NCBI RefSeq assembly: GCF_007018905.1
Contig: NZ_CP041402.1
Span: forward strand, 4,638,001-4,702,000
Reading direction: 5' to 3'
Length of the DNA: 64,000 nt
Source: Tardiphaga sp. vice304
GTDB lineage: Bacteria; Pseudomonadota; Alphaproteobacteria; Rhizobiales; Xanthobacteraceae
The position numbers were made by a program, and so were the translations under genes. Below are positions 25,825 to 35,021 of the stretch, in pieces. The first letter of the stretch is position 1. Each line of letters opens with the position of its first letter. The notes below the pieces were generated by a model that worked only from the letters and a program-made list of their open reading frames with translations, ran no database searches and had not been told where the DNA came from.

Positions 25825-26352
25825 ATGATGCGACTGACCGTGTTGAGTATCGCCGCGCTGTGCACCGCTGCGACGGCGGCCCAGTCCGTCGAGCTGCCGA
25901 CCCGCAAGGCCGGGCTGTGGGAGCTGAAGATGCTCCGCCCCGGCGGCACGACACCCGAAGTCACGATGCAGCACTGCACCGCCGAGGCCACCGACAAGCA
26001 GATGACGGCGAATTTTTCGCCGATGGCCAAGCAGAACTGTAGCAAGAACGACACCACGCAGACCGCTACCGGCTATGTGACCGATTCCGTCTGCAGCTTC
26101 GGTGGCGCGACGCTGACCTCGCATAGCGAGATCACCGGCGACTTCAATGTCGGCTATGCGATGAAGGTGATTTCGAGCAGCGACAAGCCGGTCGCCGCCG
26201 GCGTGCCGGCCGACAGCACGGTGATGCTGGAAGCCAAGTGGCTCGGCGCCTGCGCCGCCGACCAGCGCCCCGGCGACATCGTGATGCCCGGCGGCTTCCG
26301 CATGAACATCAAGGACATGGAAAAGCTCAAGGGCTTGCTGCCGAAGCAGTAG
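25825..26352 (+). CDS. DUF3617-type secreted protein
   Basis: The 175-residue protein starts at the ATG at 25825 with GGGAGAGCGGAG just upstream. The signal peptide is MMRLTVLSIAALCTAATAAQ. The mature region, starting VELPTRKAGLWELKMLRPGG, matches the DUF3617 pattern 'R.G.WE'. It has paired cysteines (MQHCTAEATDK, KQNCSKND, SVCSFGG and LGACAADQ). Function is unknown; the fold is probably a periplasmic beta-rich domain. It is possibly in one transcript with the preceding small secreted protein. Confidence 0.82.
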   Translation: MMRLTVLSIAALCTAATAAQSVELPTRKAGLWELKMLRPGGTTPEVTMQHCTAEATDKQMTANFSPMAKQNCSKNDTTQTATGYVTDSVCSFGGATLTSHSEITGDFNVGYAMKVISSSDKPVAAGVPADSTVMLEAKWLGACAADQRPGDIVMPGGFRMNIKDMEKLKGLLPKQ

Positions 26353-26358
26353 CTCGCT

Positions 26359-26505
26359 GTCATTCCGGGGCGCGAGCGCACCAGCGCGAGCGAACCTCAG
26401 CCACTCCAATTGGAGTGGCGGGGAATCTCGAGATGGGACGATGAACATTCCGGGGTTCCGGGTCTCCATCGGCCGGCTTCGCCGTCCGCTGCATCCCGGA
26501 ACGAC
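26359..26505. repeat. Palindromic repeat, family D ('GTCATTCCGGGGCGCGAGCG' type)
   Basis: It opens GTCATTCCGGGGCGCGAGCG and closes CTGCATCCCGGAACGAC. The inner part reads GAACATTCCGGGGTTCCGGGTCTCC. A second copy, in inverted orientation, lies at 59307-59428 and shares the segments CATTCCGGG, GGGTCTCC and GCCGGCTTCGCCG. Confidence 0.8.
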
Positions 26506-26587
26506 AGATGGGGGCGCGCCGAACGCATGTTTCCCATCCCCCGCATATCCGCTATAGATGACGCCTATCATATATAGCGGAGGCCCC

Positions 26588-27379
26588 ATGACCGACTTCA
26601 CCGAATTGATGCACAGCCTGACGCCCGCCGAGGACGGCTTCAGCGTCACCGTGAGCGACGACTGGCTGCAGGGCCGCACCGTCTATGGCGGGCTGGCCGC
26701 CGCGCTGTGCCTGCAAAGCGCGCGTGCCTCCTTCGAAGGTCTGCCGCCGCTGCGCTCGGCGCAGATCGCCTTCATCGGCCCGGCCACCGGCAAGCTGCAG
26801 GTGGCGCCCCGCGTGCTGCGCAAGGGCAAGTCGACGGTATTCGTCGGCGTCGATCTGACCGGCGAGGCCGGCCTCGCCACCCGCGCCACGTTCTGTTTCG
26901 GCGCGGCGCGCGCCTCGGCGTTCGCGCACAATGTCATGATGGCGCCGGACGCGCCGGCGCCCGAGAGCTGCCGCGATTTCTTCCGCAACGCCCCGCCGGG
27001 ACTGAGCTTCGTGCAGCATTTCGACGGCCGCTTCGTCGGCGGCGCGCTGCCATTCAGCGGCGCCGAGCATCCGGAGATGACGCTGTGGCTGCGGCATCGC
27101 TCGACAGCCAAGGCATCGCCGCTGGTGGCGCTGCTGGCGCTGGCCGACGCGCCGCCGCCGGCGGCCTCGACGATGGCGAGCGCGCCGTCGCCGATCAGCA
27201 CCATGACCTGGTCGGTCGATCTGTTGACCGACCGGATCGAGACCACCGACGGCTGGTGGCTGCTGCGCACCAGCGCCGAACAGATCGGCGACGGCTATTC
27301 CAGCCAGGCGATGACGGTGTGGAACGCGAACGGCACGGCGGTGATGGCCGCCCGACAGAATATTGCGGTGTTCGGGTGA
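26588..27379 (+). CDS. Acyl-CoA thioesterase, double hot-dog (TesB-like) family
   Basis: The start at the ATG at 26588 gives 263 residues (MTDFTELMHSLTPAEDGFSV). An upstream in-frame ATG adds ten residues without resemblance. The first hot-dog has WLQGRTVYGGLAAALCLQSA, typical of the PF13622 double-hot-dog thioesterases. The second half contains TWSVDLLTDRIETTDGWWLL and EQIGDGYSSQAMTVWN. These enzymes hydrolyse acyl-CoA; the chain length is unknown. It is monocistronic, flanked by repeat elements. Confidence 0.85.
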   Translation: MTDFTELMHSLTPAEDGFSVTVSDDWLQGRTVYGGLAAALCLQSARASFEGLPPLRSAQIAFIGPATGKLQVAPRVLRKGKSTVFVGVDLTGEAGLATRATFCFGAARASAFAHNVMMAPDAPAPESCRDFFRNAPPGLSFVQHFDGRFVGGALPFSGAEHPEMTLWLRHRSTAKASPLVALLALADAPPPAASTMASAPSPISTMTWSVDLLTDRIETTDGWWLLRTSAEQIGDGYSSQAMTVWNANGTAVMAARQNIAVFG

Positions 27380-27386
27380 TCTTGCT

Positions 27387-27548
27387 TCCTTCTCCCCCGC
27401 GCGAAGCGAAGCTTCGCTAGCTGGGAGAAGGTGGCCGCGCGTAGCGCGGTCGGATGAGGGGTATCGCCGGTTCGGAGCCTCGGCACCCCTCACCCGTCTC
27501 GAACCGCTATGCGGTTCGATCCACCCTCTCCCACAAGGGGAGAGGGGA
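27387..27548. repeat. Palindromic repeat, family B
   Basis: It begins TTCCTTCTCCCCCGCGCGAA and ends CTCTCCCACAAGGGGAGAGG. Internal GCGAAGCGAAGCTTCGC and GAACCGCTATGCGGTTC hairpins are present. It lies between the convergent thioesterase and tautomerase genes. Confidence 0.8.
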
Positions 27549-27563
27549 AGCCAGAGCGTGCGT

Positions 27564-27770
27564 CTACTTCTTCGCGGCTTCGGCCTTGCGCTCGATGAAG
27601 GTCTTGCCGCCCTTCATCTTGTTGTTGTGCTGAGCCTCGTTGATCTGGATCACGACGGCTTCGGCATCGACACCGAAATGCTTCATCATCGAATGCGTGA
27701 TGTCGAGCATGACCGCCTTCTTGGCTTCTTCGGTGCGGCCGGCGGCCAGGCTGATGGTGACTTCAGGCAT
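27564..27770 (-). CDS. 4-oxalocrotonate tautomerase family protein
   Basis: A 68-residue protein starting MPEVTISLAAGRTEEAKKAV. Removal of Met exposes the catalytic Pro1. Family members of 60-70 residues form hexamers and tautomerise 2-hydroxymuconate or related enols. The core block EAVVIQINEAQHNNKMKGGK is recognisable, but a 4-OT Arg11-type residue is R12 here, so the natural substrate is uncertain. It is followed, on the same strand upstream, by hisS with 35 bp between. Confidence 0.88.
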   Translation of the reverse strand: MPEVTISLAAGRTEEAKKAVMLDITHSMMKHFGVDAEAVVIQINEAQHNNKMKGGKTFIERKAEAAKK

Positions 27771-27805
27771 TTCAAACTCCCAATGCGTTGATTATCGCGA
27801 GTGGA

Positions 27806-29338
27806 TTAATTCCACTTCACGCCGTGTCTGTCGAGGATCCTACGCACGCCCTCGACGAGATCCGCTTCCGCGACCTTGACCTGCGCCTCGCTCTGCTTGG
27901 CGAGATATTCGTCGCGGTCGCCTTCCAGCTTCGACAGCTCGGCGCCGAGGATCAGGTCCTTCAGCAGCACCACGCCCTCGGCCTGCTCGTCGCCGCCCTG
28001 GATGATGACGCAGGGCGAGTTGCGGCGGTCGGCATATTTGAGCTGGTTGCCCATGTTCTTCGGATTGCCAAGGTAGAGTTCGGCGCGGATGCCGGCATTG
28101 CGCAACGTCGCGACCATCTTCTGGTAGTCGGCGATGCGCGCTCTATCGAACACGGTGACGACGACGGGACCGGCGGCCGGCGTGGTGTCGAGCTTGCCCA
28201 GCATGGTGAGCGCAGCCTGCAGCCGCGACACGCCGATCGAGAACCCGGTCGCCGGCACCGGCTCACCGCGAAAGCGCGAGACGAGGCCGTCATAACGACC
28301 ACCGCCACCGACCGAGCCGAACCGCACGGGGCGGCCTTTTTCGTCTTCCGTCGGGATAGTCAGTTCTACCTCGTAGACCGGGCCAGTGTAGTATTCGAGG
28401 CCGCGGACCACGGAGGGATCGATGACGATGCGTCCATCGTAACCTGATGCACTCGCAATCGCATCGATTTGCGTGAGCTCCGAGATGCCTTCGCGACCAA
28501 TGCTGCTTTCTCCAACGGCACTCTCGAAGTTGGCAAGCGTGACGGCATTCGACGATACGGTGCTTTCTGCGCCAGACGGCTCTCCCGGCGTCCCCGTGAC
28601 AGCGAGAATGCGTGTGATTTGAGATCCGTCCAGGCCTGCGCCTTTGGTGAAATCACCTTTGCCCTCTTCGCCACCATCCCATCGGCCTGGACCGAGCAAC
28701 TTCTCGATCTCGGCAACAGAGAACTTGTCCAGCTTATCGATGGCCCGCATGACCGTGAGCCACTGGGCATCATCAGTGATAGCAAGCTGCTCGCGCAAAC
28801 CGTCGAAGATCTTTCGGTTGTTGACCCTGACGACGTACTGCCCGGTCAGCCCCAGCTTCTCCATCGCGTCCGCCGCCATCATGCACATCTCAGCATCTGC
28901 GGCGGGCGACGCGCTGCCCACCGTGTCGGCGTCGAACTGCATGAACTGGCGGAAGCGGCCGGGGCCGGGCTTTTCGTTGCGATAGACATAGCCCGCGCGG
29001 TAGCTGCGATACGGCTTCGGCAGATGGTCAAAATTCTCCGCGACGTAGCGCGCCAAGGGCGCCGTCAAATCGTAGCGCAGGCTGATCCACTGCTCGTCAT
29101 CGTCCTGGAACGAGAACACGCCTTCGTTGGGCCGGTCCTGATCGGGGAGGAATTTGCCGAGCGCGTCGGTGAATTCCATCGTCGGGGTCTCGACCGGCTC
29201 GAAGCCGTAGCGCTCATAGACCTCGCGGATCGTCTCGGTCATGCGCCTCGTGGCGGCGATCTCCGCCGGACCGCGGTCGCCGAGGCCGCGCGGCAGGCGG
29301 GCGCGGAGTTTCTGGGGCTTCTTCGGTTTGTCGGCCAT
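27806..29338 (-). CDS. hisS: Histidyl-tRNA synthetase
   Basis: A 510-residue class II synthetase. Motif 2 is [20 protein letters not shown], with the HisRS motif [13 protein letters not shown] before it. The HisA motif [11 protein letters not shown] and motif 3 [15 protein letters not shown] follow, then the anticodon-binding domain to residue 510. The segment between motif 2 and motif 3 (about 28360-28800) includes a long insert found in Rhizobiales HisRS. It uses more AGT, GGA, GCA and TCA codons than the rest of the gene, hinting at a mosaic origin. It stands alone on the strand with the tautomerase downstream. Confidence 0.96.
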   Translation of the reverse strand: MADKPKKPQKLRARLPRGLGDRGPAEIAATRRMTETIREVYERYGFEPVETPTMEFTDALGKFLPDQDRPNEGVFSFQDDDEQWISLRYDLTAPLARYVAENFDHLPKPYRSYRAGYVYRNEKPGPGRFRQFMQFDADTVGSASPAADAEMCMMAADAMEKLGLTGQYVVRVNNRKIFDGLREQLAITDDAQWLTVMRAIDKLDKFSVAEIEKLLGPGRWDGGEEGKGDFTKGAGLDGSQITRILAVTGTPGEPSGAESTVSSNAVTLANFESAVGESSIGREGISELTQIDAIASASGYDGRIVIDPSVVRGLEYYTGPVYEVELTIPTEDEKGRPVRFGSVGGGGRYDGLVSRFRGEPVPATGFSIGVSRLQAALTMLGKLDTTPAAGPVVVTVFDRARIADYQKMVATLRNAGIRAELYLGNPKNMGNQLKYADRRNSPCVIIQGGDEQAEGVVLLKDLILGAELSKLEGDRDEYLAKQSEAQVKVAEADLVEGVRRILDRHGVKWN

Positions 29339-29511
29339 GTCGTCAGCAATTCGTTGGATGTCACGCGGGATCCACGCGGGTTACCAGCGCCGGCCCGCAG
29401 CGGCAAGCCAGACCCGTTCCCTGGACGCGGCGCGGCGCGCCCTGGTGCGGGCGTGGCGCCTCCTGCCGCGGAACCTTACCCCCGTGTTGTCGTTCCATTT
29501 GCGGCGCAGCC

Positions 29512-30168
29512 ATGGCGCCTGTCGAGAACGAGGCTCCCCCGATGCATCCCCTTGCGATTGCCCTGTTGCGAACCGGGCTGGCGCTCAAGATCAGTCAGGT
29601 CAAGCGCGCGACCGAATCCTATGCGCGAGACCGGGTCGAGCAGACCCAGGGTACGGCGGTTTCCTACGCGGTTGCGGGCGGGCTGTACGCCGCGGCCGGC
29701 ATCTTCGCCATCGCGCTGCTGCTGGTCGGCGCCACCGCCCTGTTCCGCTGGATCGAGATCAGTTACGGCCTGTTTCAGGCGTTTGGAGCGACGGCAGCCA
29801 TGCTGCTGGTGCTGGCCATCATATGCGCTGCGCTGGCCGCGAGCCGGCTGAAGCAGCCCGCCAAACGCTTTCCCAGCCTTGGCAGCCGCCTGCGCGTGGC
29901 GATCTCTGCCACGCCCGGCAAGCAACCGCCAACCCCCATTGCGCAGGCGCGCAACACGGCGGCGGAAGTGCTCTCCCAGCCGGCGTCTCCCCACGCGGCG
30001 CCCTTCGGCAGCAATTCGACCCGCAAGCCGCGGCCGACCTCGCCGTCGCTGACGCTGCCCACACAGGCCAAAGCAGGCCTGGTGTTGGCCGCCGCGCTGG
30101 CCGCCTGGGCGATGGCCCGGCGCCGGAGCATTCGACCGCGGCGCCCGGCGGGGAAAGCTTCCGTCTGA
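29512..30168 (+). CDS. Phage-holin-superfamily-like membrane protein
   Basis: A 218-residue protein from the ATG at 29512. It has two closely spaced hydrophobic helices, AVAGGLYAAAGIFAIALLLV and AFGATAAMLLVLAIICAALA, separated by a short turn (PF07332-like, Holin_3_6). A long Pro/Ser/Thr-rich cytoplasmic part follows, then a third helix, KAGLVLAAALAAWAMARRR. Despite the family name this is not evidence for a prophage. The last base of its stop overlaps the next gene's ATG (TGATG), indicating coupling to the YihY gene. Function is unknown, possibly envelope-related. Confidence 0.7.
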   Translation: MAPVENEAPPMHPLAIALLRTGLALKISQVKRATESYARDRVEQTQGTAVSYAVAGGLYAAAGIFAIALLLVGATALFRWIEISYGLFQAFGATAAMLLVLAIICAALAASRLKQPAKRFPSLGSRLRVAISATPGKQPPTPIAQARNTAAEVLSQPASPHAAPFGSNSTRKPRPTSPSLTLPTQAKAGLVLAAALAAWAMARRRSIRPRRPAGKASV

Positions 30169-31319
30169 TGGCTACCAGACGCCCCGACGTGGAAAACCTG
30201 GCGCTGCTCGCGGCCGGCGCCTTCGCCGCCTGGGCAGTGCAGAGCTATCTGGCGGGCCAGACCGCGCAGGCGAGACTTCCAGCCGCGCCGGACGCGCCGT
30301 CCAACGAGTTGGCTCCGATGGTGGGTGACACCTCGGTGCCGCCGCCGCGCGCCTTCCACCGCGAACTGGTCCAGCGCGGCCGCGGCCGGCGCTCGACCCA
30401 TCCGCTCCAGATTCCCTGGGCGGGCTGGAAGGATATCCTGTGGCGGACCTATGAGCGCACCAATGAGGACCGCCTGCTGGCGATCGCCGCCGGCGTGGTA
30501 TTCTTCGGCCTGCTCGCCGTCTTCCCGGCGATCACCGCGCTGGTTTCCAGCTACGGCCTGTTTGCCGATCCCGCCACCATTTCCGACAATCTGCGGACGC
30601 TGGCCTATATGTTGCCGGACGGCTCGTACCAGATCGTGCAGGACCAGATCGCGCGGGTGCTGGGCAACGGCCAGACCCGGCTCGGCTTTACCTTCCTGTT
30701 CGGTCTGGCGCTGGCGCTGTGGAGCGCCAATGCCGGCGTCAAGGCGGTGATCGACGCCCTCAACGTGGTCTATGGCGAGCGCGAAAAGCGCAGCTTCATC
30801 AAGCTCAACCTGCTGTCGCTGACCTTCACCACCTGCGCCATCGCGGGGCTGATGCTGATGGTCGGCGGCGTCGTGGCGCTGCCGCTGATGCTGGACCGGG
30901 TCGGGCTGGCCTATGACAGCCAGGTCGTCGTCAGCCTCGTGCGCTGGCCGCTTCTGCTGGCGCTGCTGATCTTGTCGCTCGGCATTCTCTACCGCTTCGG
31001 GCCGAGCCGGCCGGGCGCGCGCTGGCAGTGGCTCGGCGTCGGCACGGTGGTCGCAGCCCTGCTGTGGATCGCGGGTTCCTCGCTGCTGTCCTGGTACCTG
31101 TCGAATTTCGGCAATTACAGCGCTACCTATGGTTCGCTGGGCGCCGCCATCGGCCTGATGACCTGGATGTGGATGTCGTCGATCATCGTGCTGGTCGGCG
31201 CCGAGCTGAATTCGGAAATCGAGCACCAGACCGCGATCGATACCACCGTCGGCCCCGGCCTGCCGATGGGGTCGCGCGGCGCGACGATGGCCGATACGCT
31301 CGGCAAAGCCACGGGCTGA
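30168..31319 (+). CDS. YihY/BrkB-family inner-membrane protein
   Basis: The start ATG at 30168 overlaps the preceding stop, giving 383 residues. After a hydrophobic stretch (ENLALLAAGAFAAWAVQSYL) and a proline-rich linker comes the YihY/UPF0761 domain. It shows the block NEDRLLAIAAGVVFFGLLAVFPAIT, split over several helices, then LGFTFLFGLALALWSANAGV and SLGAAIGLMTWMWMSSIIVL near the C-terminus. YihY proteins are six-helix membrane proteins, suggested to be transporters, and their function is unsettled. It is cotranscribed with the holin-like gene. Confidence 0.88.
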   Translation: MATRRPDVENLALLAAGAFAAWAVQSYLAGQTAQARLPAAPDAPSNELAPMVGDTSVPPPRAFHRELVQRGRGRRSTHPLQIPWAGWKDILWRTYERTNEDRLLAIAAGVVFFGLLAVFPAITALVSSYGLFADPATISDNLRTLAYMLPDGSYQIVQDQIARVLGNGQTRLGFTFLFGLALALWSANAGVKAVIDALNVVYGEREKRSFIKLNLLSLTFTTCAIAGLMLMVGGVVALPLMLDRVGLAYDSQVVVSLVRWPLLLALLILSLGILYRFGPSRPGARWQWLGVGTVVAALLWIAGSSLLSWYLSNFGNYSATYGSLGAAIGLMTWMWMSSIIVLVGAELNSEIEHQTAIDTTVGPGLPMGSRGATMADTLGKATG

Positions 31320-31413
31320 ACCTTTTCCGGTGTGCAAGCCGGGTAGGTCCGGCTTGCCGAATCAACTTAAATGCTACGCTTGCCAACGCCTCGATTTCAG
31401 GCGCCGAGGACCT

Positions 31414-32907
31414 ATGCGCGTCATGATCCGGATTTCGACGATTTTCATCGCCATCTGCATGGTGCTGATCTCGGCCTCGCTCGGCACCGTGCTGTATGCG
31501 ATGGCCGGCATCAGCGGGCCGGAATCCGCCATCGTGGCTCTGGCCACGCTGACCTTCATGATCCTCTATAATGCGGTGTCGATGCGGTTGCGCGACCGCT
31601 CCGAGGCCGGCGGTCAGATCGCCGACCTGTCGCGCGGCACCGTCGATCTGGCCCGCCAGGTCACCGAATTCGGCCGCCGGCTCCAGGCGCTGGAAGCCAA
31701 AATGGCGCAGGATACCAAAGTGGCTGCAACGAATAACGGCCCGGACCGCCTGCAGTCGGTAATCGGGGAAATCGGCGAGCTCGGCGCGCTGGTCACCCAG
31801 TTGGCCTCCACGGTCGCGACCCATGAGGACCTGCTTACCGCGGAGGACAGGCCGTCACCTGCCCCGGTGACCGCAACCGCCGCCATCGCGCCCCCGGTAC
31901 CGCCGCAGCTTCGGCCGCAGGCCCCGGCCCCCGATCTGCCGCTCGCCGCCGATATTGCCGAAGACACCGTTACAAAGGTTTCCCCGCTGGCGCTGGCGCC
32001 GGCGCAACCACGCAACGACGCCTTGATGCTGGCGACCGTCACCGGCGCGATCAACGCCAACCGGATCGACATCTATCTTCAGCCGATGGTGACGCTGCCG
32101 CAGCGCAAGGTGCGCTTTTACGAGGCGGTGACCCGGCTGCGCGACGACAAGGACCAAGTGATCGTCGCCGATGATTTCATCGCCGCCGCGGACGCCGCCG
32201 GGCTGATGGGCCAGATCGACCATACCGTGATGCTGCGCTGCATGCAGGTGCTGCGCCGGCTGATGGTGCGCAACAAGGAGGTCGGCGTGTTCTGCAATGT
32301 CGCGGCCTCGACGCTGTCGAACGCCGACAGCTTCGCGCAATGCATCGATTTTCTCGACGCCAACCGCGCGCTGGCCTCGTCCTTCGTGCTGGAATTCAAG
32401 CAGGCGACGTTTCGCGCGCTCGGGCCGATCGAGAGCGAGCATCTCGCCGCTCTGGCGCAGCGCGGCTACCGGTTCTCGATCGACCACGTCACCGATCTGC
32501 GGATCGAGCCGCGCGAACTCGCCGACCGCGGCGTCCGCTTCATCAAGGTGCCGGCGCGGCTGCTGCTCGACCCCGCACAGAATGCCGGCTCCGATATTCA
32601 TCCGGCCGATCTGTCCGACCTCTTGGGCCGCTTCGGCATCGACCTGATCGCCGAGCGCATCGAGGGCGAGCGCGCGGTCATCGACCTGCTCGACTTCGAC
32701 GTCCGTTTCGGGCAAGGGTTTTTGTTCGCGGCGCCGCGTCCGCTGCGGCCGGAAGCCCCGGCTGCGGGAGCCGCGACGCCACCCGCCAAGGCGTCGTCAT
32801 CAGCAGCGGGAGCCAACGGCGCCGGCCGCCGCAGCGACGCTCCGAAAATCGATCCGCCGCGCGTAAGCGGCAGTGCCGCGCTCGCCCGCCGCGCCGGCAC
32901 GAACTGA
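31414..32907 (+). CDS. Membrane-anchored degenerate EAL-domain protein
   Basis: The start at the ATG at 31414 (MRVMIRISTIFIAICMVLIS) gives 497 residues. Two N-terminal hydrophobic segments (5-31 and 37-55) are followed by a helical region and a Pro/Ala-rich linker. The EAL domain spans about 200-445. Active-site positions visible are E237 (in YEAVTRL), N295 (FCNVAAS), E327 (FVLEFKQ), D357, K378 (FIKVPAR), E414 and Q434. The second Asp of the canonical DDFG is replaced by His (SIDHVTDL), so metal coordination and c-di-GMP hydrolysis are doubtful. It may act as a binder or adapter, or use another substrate. A disordered Ala/Pro tail ends it. Confidence 0.85.
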   Translation: MRVMIRISTIFIAICMVLISASLGTVLYAMAGISGPESAIVALATLTFMILYNAVSMRLRDRSEAGGQIADLSRGTVDLARQVTEFGRRLQALEAKMAQDTKVAATNNGPDRLQSVIGEIGELGALVTQLASTVATHEDLLTAEDRPSPAPVTATAAIAPPVPPQLRPQAPAPDLPLAADIAEDTVTKVSPLALAPAQPRNDALMLATVTGAINANRIDIYLQPMVTLPQRKVRFYEAVTRLRDDKDQVIVADDFIAAADAAGLMGQIDHTVMLRCMQVLRRLMVRNKEVGVFCNVAASTLSNADSFAQCIDFLDANRALASSFVLEFKQATFRALGPIESEHLAALAQRGYRFSIDHVTDLRIEPRELADRGVRFIKVPARLLLDPAQNAGSDIHPADLSDLLGRFGIDLIAERIEGERAVIDLLDFDVRFGQGFLFAAPRPLRPEAPAAGAATPPAKASSSAAGANGAGRRSDAPKIDPPRVSGSAALARRAGTN

Positions 32908-32922
32908 ACGGCTTTCACTCTT

Positions 32923-33777
32923 ATGACAGAACTTCGATTCGCCGAACGCCTGCGCGACCTCGTGTCCGGCGTGGACGTCATCCTCAGCGACATCTGGGGC
33001 GTCGTGCATAACGGCCTGGAGTCATTCCCGGACGCGCGCGAGGCGCTGCACACGTTTCGCGCGAATGGTGGCACTGTGATCCTGATCACCAACGCGCCGC
33101 GCCCGGCCGATTCCGTGCAGCGCCAGCTGCGCAAGCTCGGCGTCGCCGACGACATCTATGACGCGATCGTGTCGTCGGGCGACCTGACGCGGAATTTCAT
33201 CAAAAGCCGGCTCGGCCAGTCGATGTACTGGATCGGGCCGCAGCGCGACAATTCGATCCATCGCGACCTCGACGCCAAATTCGCGCCGCTCGCCGAGGCC
33301 GATTACATCGTCTGCACCGGGCCGTTCGACGACGAGGTCGAGACCGCGGAAGACTATCGCGAGACGCTGACGCAGGCGCTGTCGCGAAAACTGACGCTGG
33401 TCTGCGCCAACCCGGACATCCTCGTCGAGCGCGGCGACCGCCTGATCTACTGCGCCGGCGCGATCGCCGAGCTGTACCGTGAACTCGGCGGCGACGTGGA
33501 ATTCTACGGCAAGCCGCACCGCCCGATCTACGACCGCGCGATGGCGCTGGCGAAGGCGAAAACCGGGAAAGACACCCCGCGGGAGCGCGTGCTGGCGATC
33601 GGCGATTCCGTCCGCACGGATCTCGTCGGCGCGCATGCCTACGGCATCGATTGCCTGTTCGTCGCCCGCGGCATTCATGCCGGCGAGCTCGAAGGCATCG
33701 AGCAGATGGAAGAAGCGGCCGTGACGGAACTGTTCGGGCATCCGCCGAAGGCGTTGATGCGCGAATTGAAGTGGTAG
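32923..33777 (+). CDS. HAD-superfamily class IIA hydrolase (TIGR01459 type)
   Basis: A 284-residue protein starting 15 bp after the EAL gene stop. Motif I is VILSDIWGVVHNGLE: the nucleophile Asp is present, and the acid/base Asp two residues on is replaced by Trp, as I recall for this subfamily. Motif II is ILITNAPRP, the cap contains YWIGPQRDNSIHRDL, motif III is YGKPHRPIYD and motif IV is LAIGDSVRTDLVGAH. It is related to the NagD/pyridoxal phosphatase type IIA branch. Substrate is unknown. Confidence 0.85.
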   Translation: MTELRFAERLRDLVSGVDVILSDIWGVVHNGLESFPDAREALHTFRANGGTVILITNAPRPADSVQRQLRKLGVADDIYDAIVSSGDLTRNFIKSRLGQSMYWIGPQRDNSIHRDLDAKFAPLAEADYIVCTGPFDDEVETAEDYRETLTQALSRKLTLVCANPDILVERGDRLIYCAGAIAELYRELGGDVEFYGKPHRPIYDRAMALAKAKTGKDTPRERVLAIGDSVRTDLVGAHAYGIDCLFVARGIHAGELEGIEQMEEAAVTELFGHPPKALMRELKW

Positions 33778-33804
33778 CGCACAAGCAACAGACGGCGCCT
33801 TACG

Positions 33805-33955
33805 TCCCTCGCCCCGCCTGCGGGAAGAGGGTGGCTCGAAGGACCGAAGGTCGTTCGATACGGCTGAGGGGGGCCCGCGAGTGAAACACTGGCAGCCCCT
33901 CACCCGAAGCCGAGCTGACGCTCGGCTGCGACCTCTCCCCAACGGGGAGAGGTGA
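33805..33955. repeat. Palindromic repeat, family B
   Basis: It starts TCCCTCGCCCCGCCTGCGGG and ends CTCTCCCCAACGGGGAGAGG, with GGCTGAGGGGGGCC and CAGCCCCTCACC in the core, and CGAAGCCGAGC / GCTCGGCTGCG. It lies between the convergent HAD and cheY genes. Confidence 0.78.
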
Positions 33956-33965
33956 AGAAAGTGCC

Positions 33966-34361
33966 TTATGCCGGGACGCTGTCCGGGAACACGGCTTCGA
34001 TCTTGGTCTTCAAGGTCGCAGCGTTGAACGGCTTGACGATGTAGTTGTTCACGCCGGCCTTCTTGGCCGCAATCACGTTCTCGGTCTTGGATTCGGCCGT
34101 GATCATGATGAACGGGGTCTGCGACAGGTTGGCGTCGGCGCGCACTTCCTTGAGCAGGTCGTAGCCGGTCATCGGCTCCATGTTCCAGTCCGAGATCACC
34201 AGACCATATTTCTTTGTACGCATCTTCTCCAGCGCCGCCGAACCATCGGCAGCATCATCAATGTGCTCGAAACCGAGCTGCTTGAGAAGATTGCGAATGA
34301 TACGGATCATGGTGTTGTAGTCATCCACCACCAGCACCGTCATCGACAAATCAACCGCCAT
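33966..34361 (-). CDS. cheY: CheY-type single-domain response regulator
   Basis: The start at the ATG at 34359-34361, with GGGGGA at the right distance upstream, gives 131 residues (MAVDLSMTVLVVDDYNTMIR). It is a single receiver domain: acidic pair VVDDYN, phospho-acceptor in LVISDWNMEPMTGYDLL, Thr/Ser switch FIMITAESKTENV and Lys in NYIVKPFNAATL. The WNMEPMxG block is the hallmark of chemotaxis CheY. No other che gene is near, so it is an orphan copy. Other start ATGs lie up to 18 codons upstream. Confidence 0.9.
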   Translation of the reverse strand: MAVDLSMTVLVVDDYNTMIRIIRNLLKQLGFEHIDDAADGSAALEKMRTKKYGLVISDWNMEPMTGYDLLKEVRADANLSQTPFIMITAESKTENVIAAKKAGVNNYIVKPFNAATLKTKIEAVFPDSVPA

Positions 34362-35021
34362 CTTCATTCCCCCTGAAACCGACACGTGCATGGTCTGGAC
34401 ATTTGCCGGTAGCAAATTTGCCCGGGCGCAGCATCTGCCAAACGTGCTGGCTGCGGCCCGTCTGCAGAATTAGCAGCTGCGATTAAACAGCTCGTTAATC
34501 CGGAAGATATTGATTTCATTGTTGCAGTTACGATGGTGCGGAGACACCGAAGAGCGCTTTGGCGCGCAGTCGGGTACCCAATGGCGGCCGTTTCGGGATC
34601 TAGGCGTTCATATCCAGCCGGGTCGGACGCGGCGGCGGACGCCTGCGATAGACCTCACGGGCCATTTACGCGTCGAGAATCGCGTTGCGACGCCGGGCTG
34701 CGCGGGGGGCTTACGACCTCCTCGACCGCCTCAACCTGTTCGACAAGGATGGTTAGCGCTTCGCTCATAGCGCCAGAACCATTGGATTGATCGATCGATC
34801 CGCACCGCTCAAAGCGTGGTTAATAACGCCTTAACAGTTCTCTCGAATGTTTCGCTGAATTGAAGCAAGGCCCTGTTACATCGACATAAAACTCTCCTTT
34901 GACGTTGCCTGTAACCGGTCCGGCGGAGGTGTCGGTGTCCGGCGGCTTGACTTCGCCGCCGCCGTCGCGCCACCGTCCCGTGCCCGCCCCGCCGTTTCCA
35001 GATCATAAGCGAATCCATCCC
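34362..35021. other. 660-bp intergenic region, no gene supported
   Basis: Between the divergent cheY and ribF genes. Several open frames of 60-90 codons cross it in different phases, but none shows family resemblance or codon bias, so none is called. It is less GC-rich near 34440-34540 and 34760-34900. It must contain the promoters of cheY (leftward) and ribF (rightward). No tRNA, terminator or repeat element was recognised. Confidence 0.6.

Noticed and set aside
29512..30168. Prophage remnant suggested by a holin-like protein
   Set aside because: There are no other phage genes, integrase or attachment site. The gene is coupled to a YihY gene and the family name does not imply a phage origin.
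34510..34790. Open frames of 85-86 codons between cheY and ribF
   Set aside because: Two overlapping frames in different phases, with no family resemblance or ribosome-binding site. They are best left as intergenic sequence.
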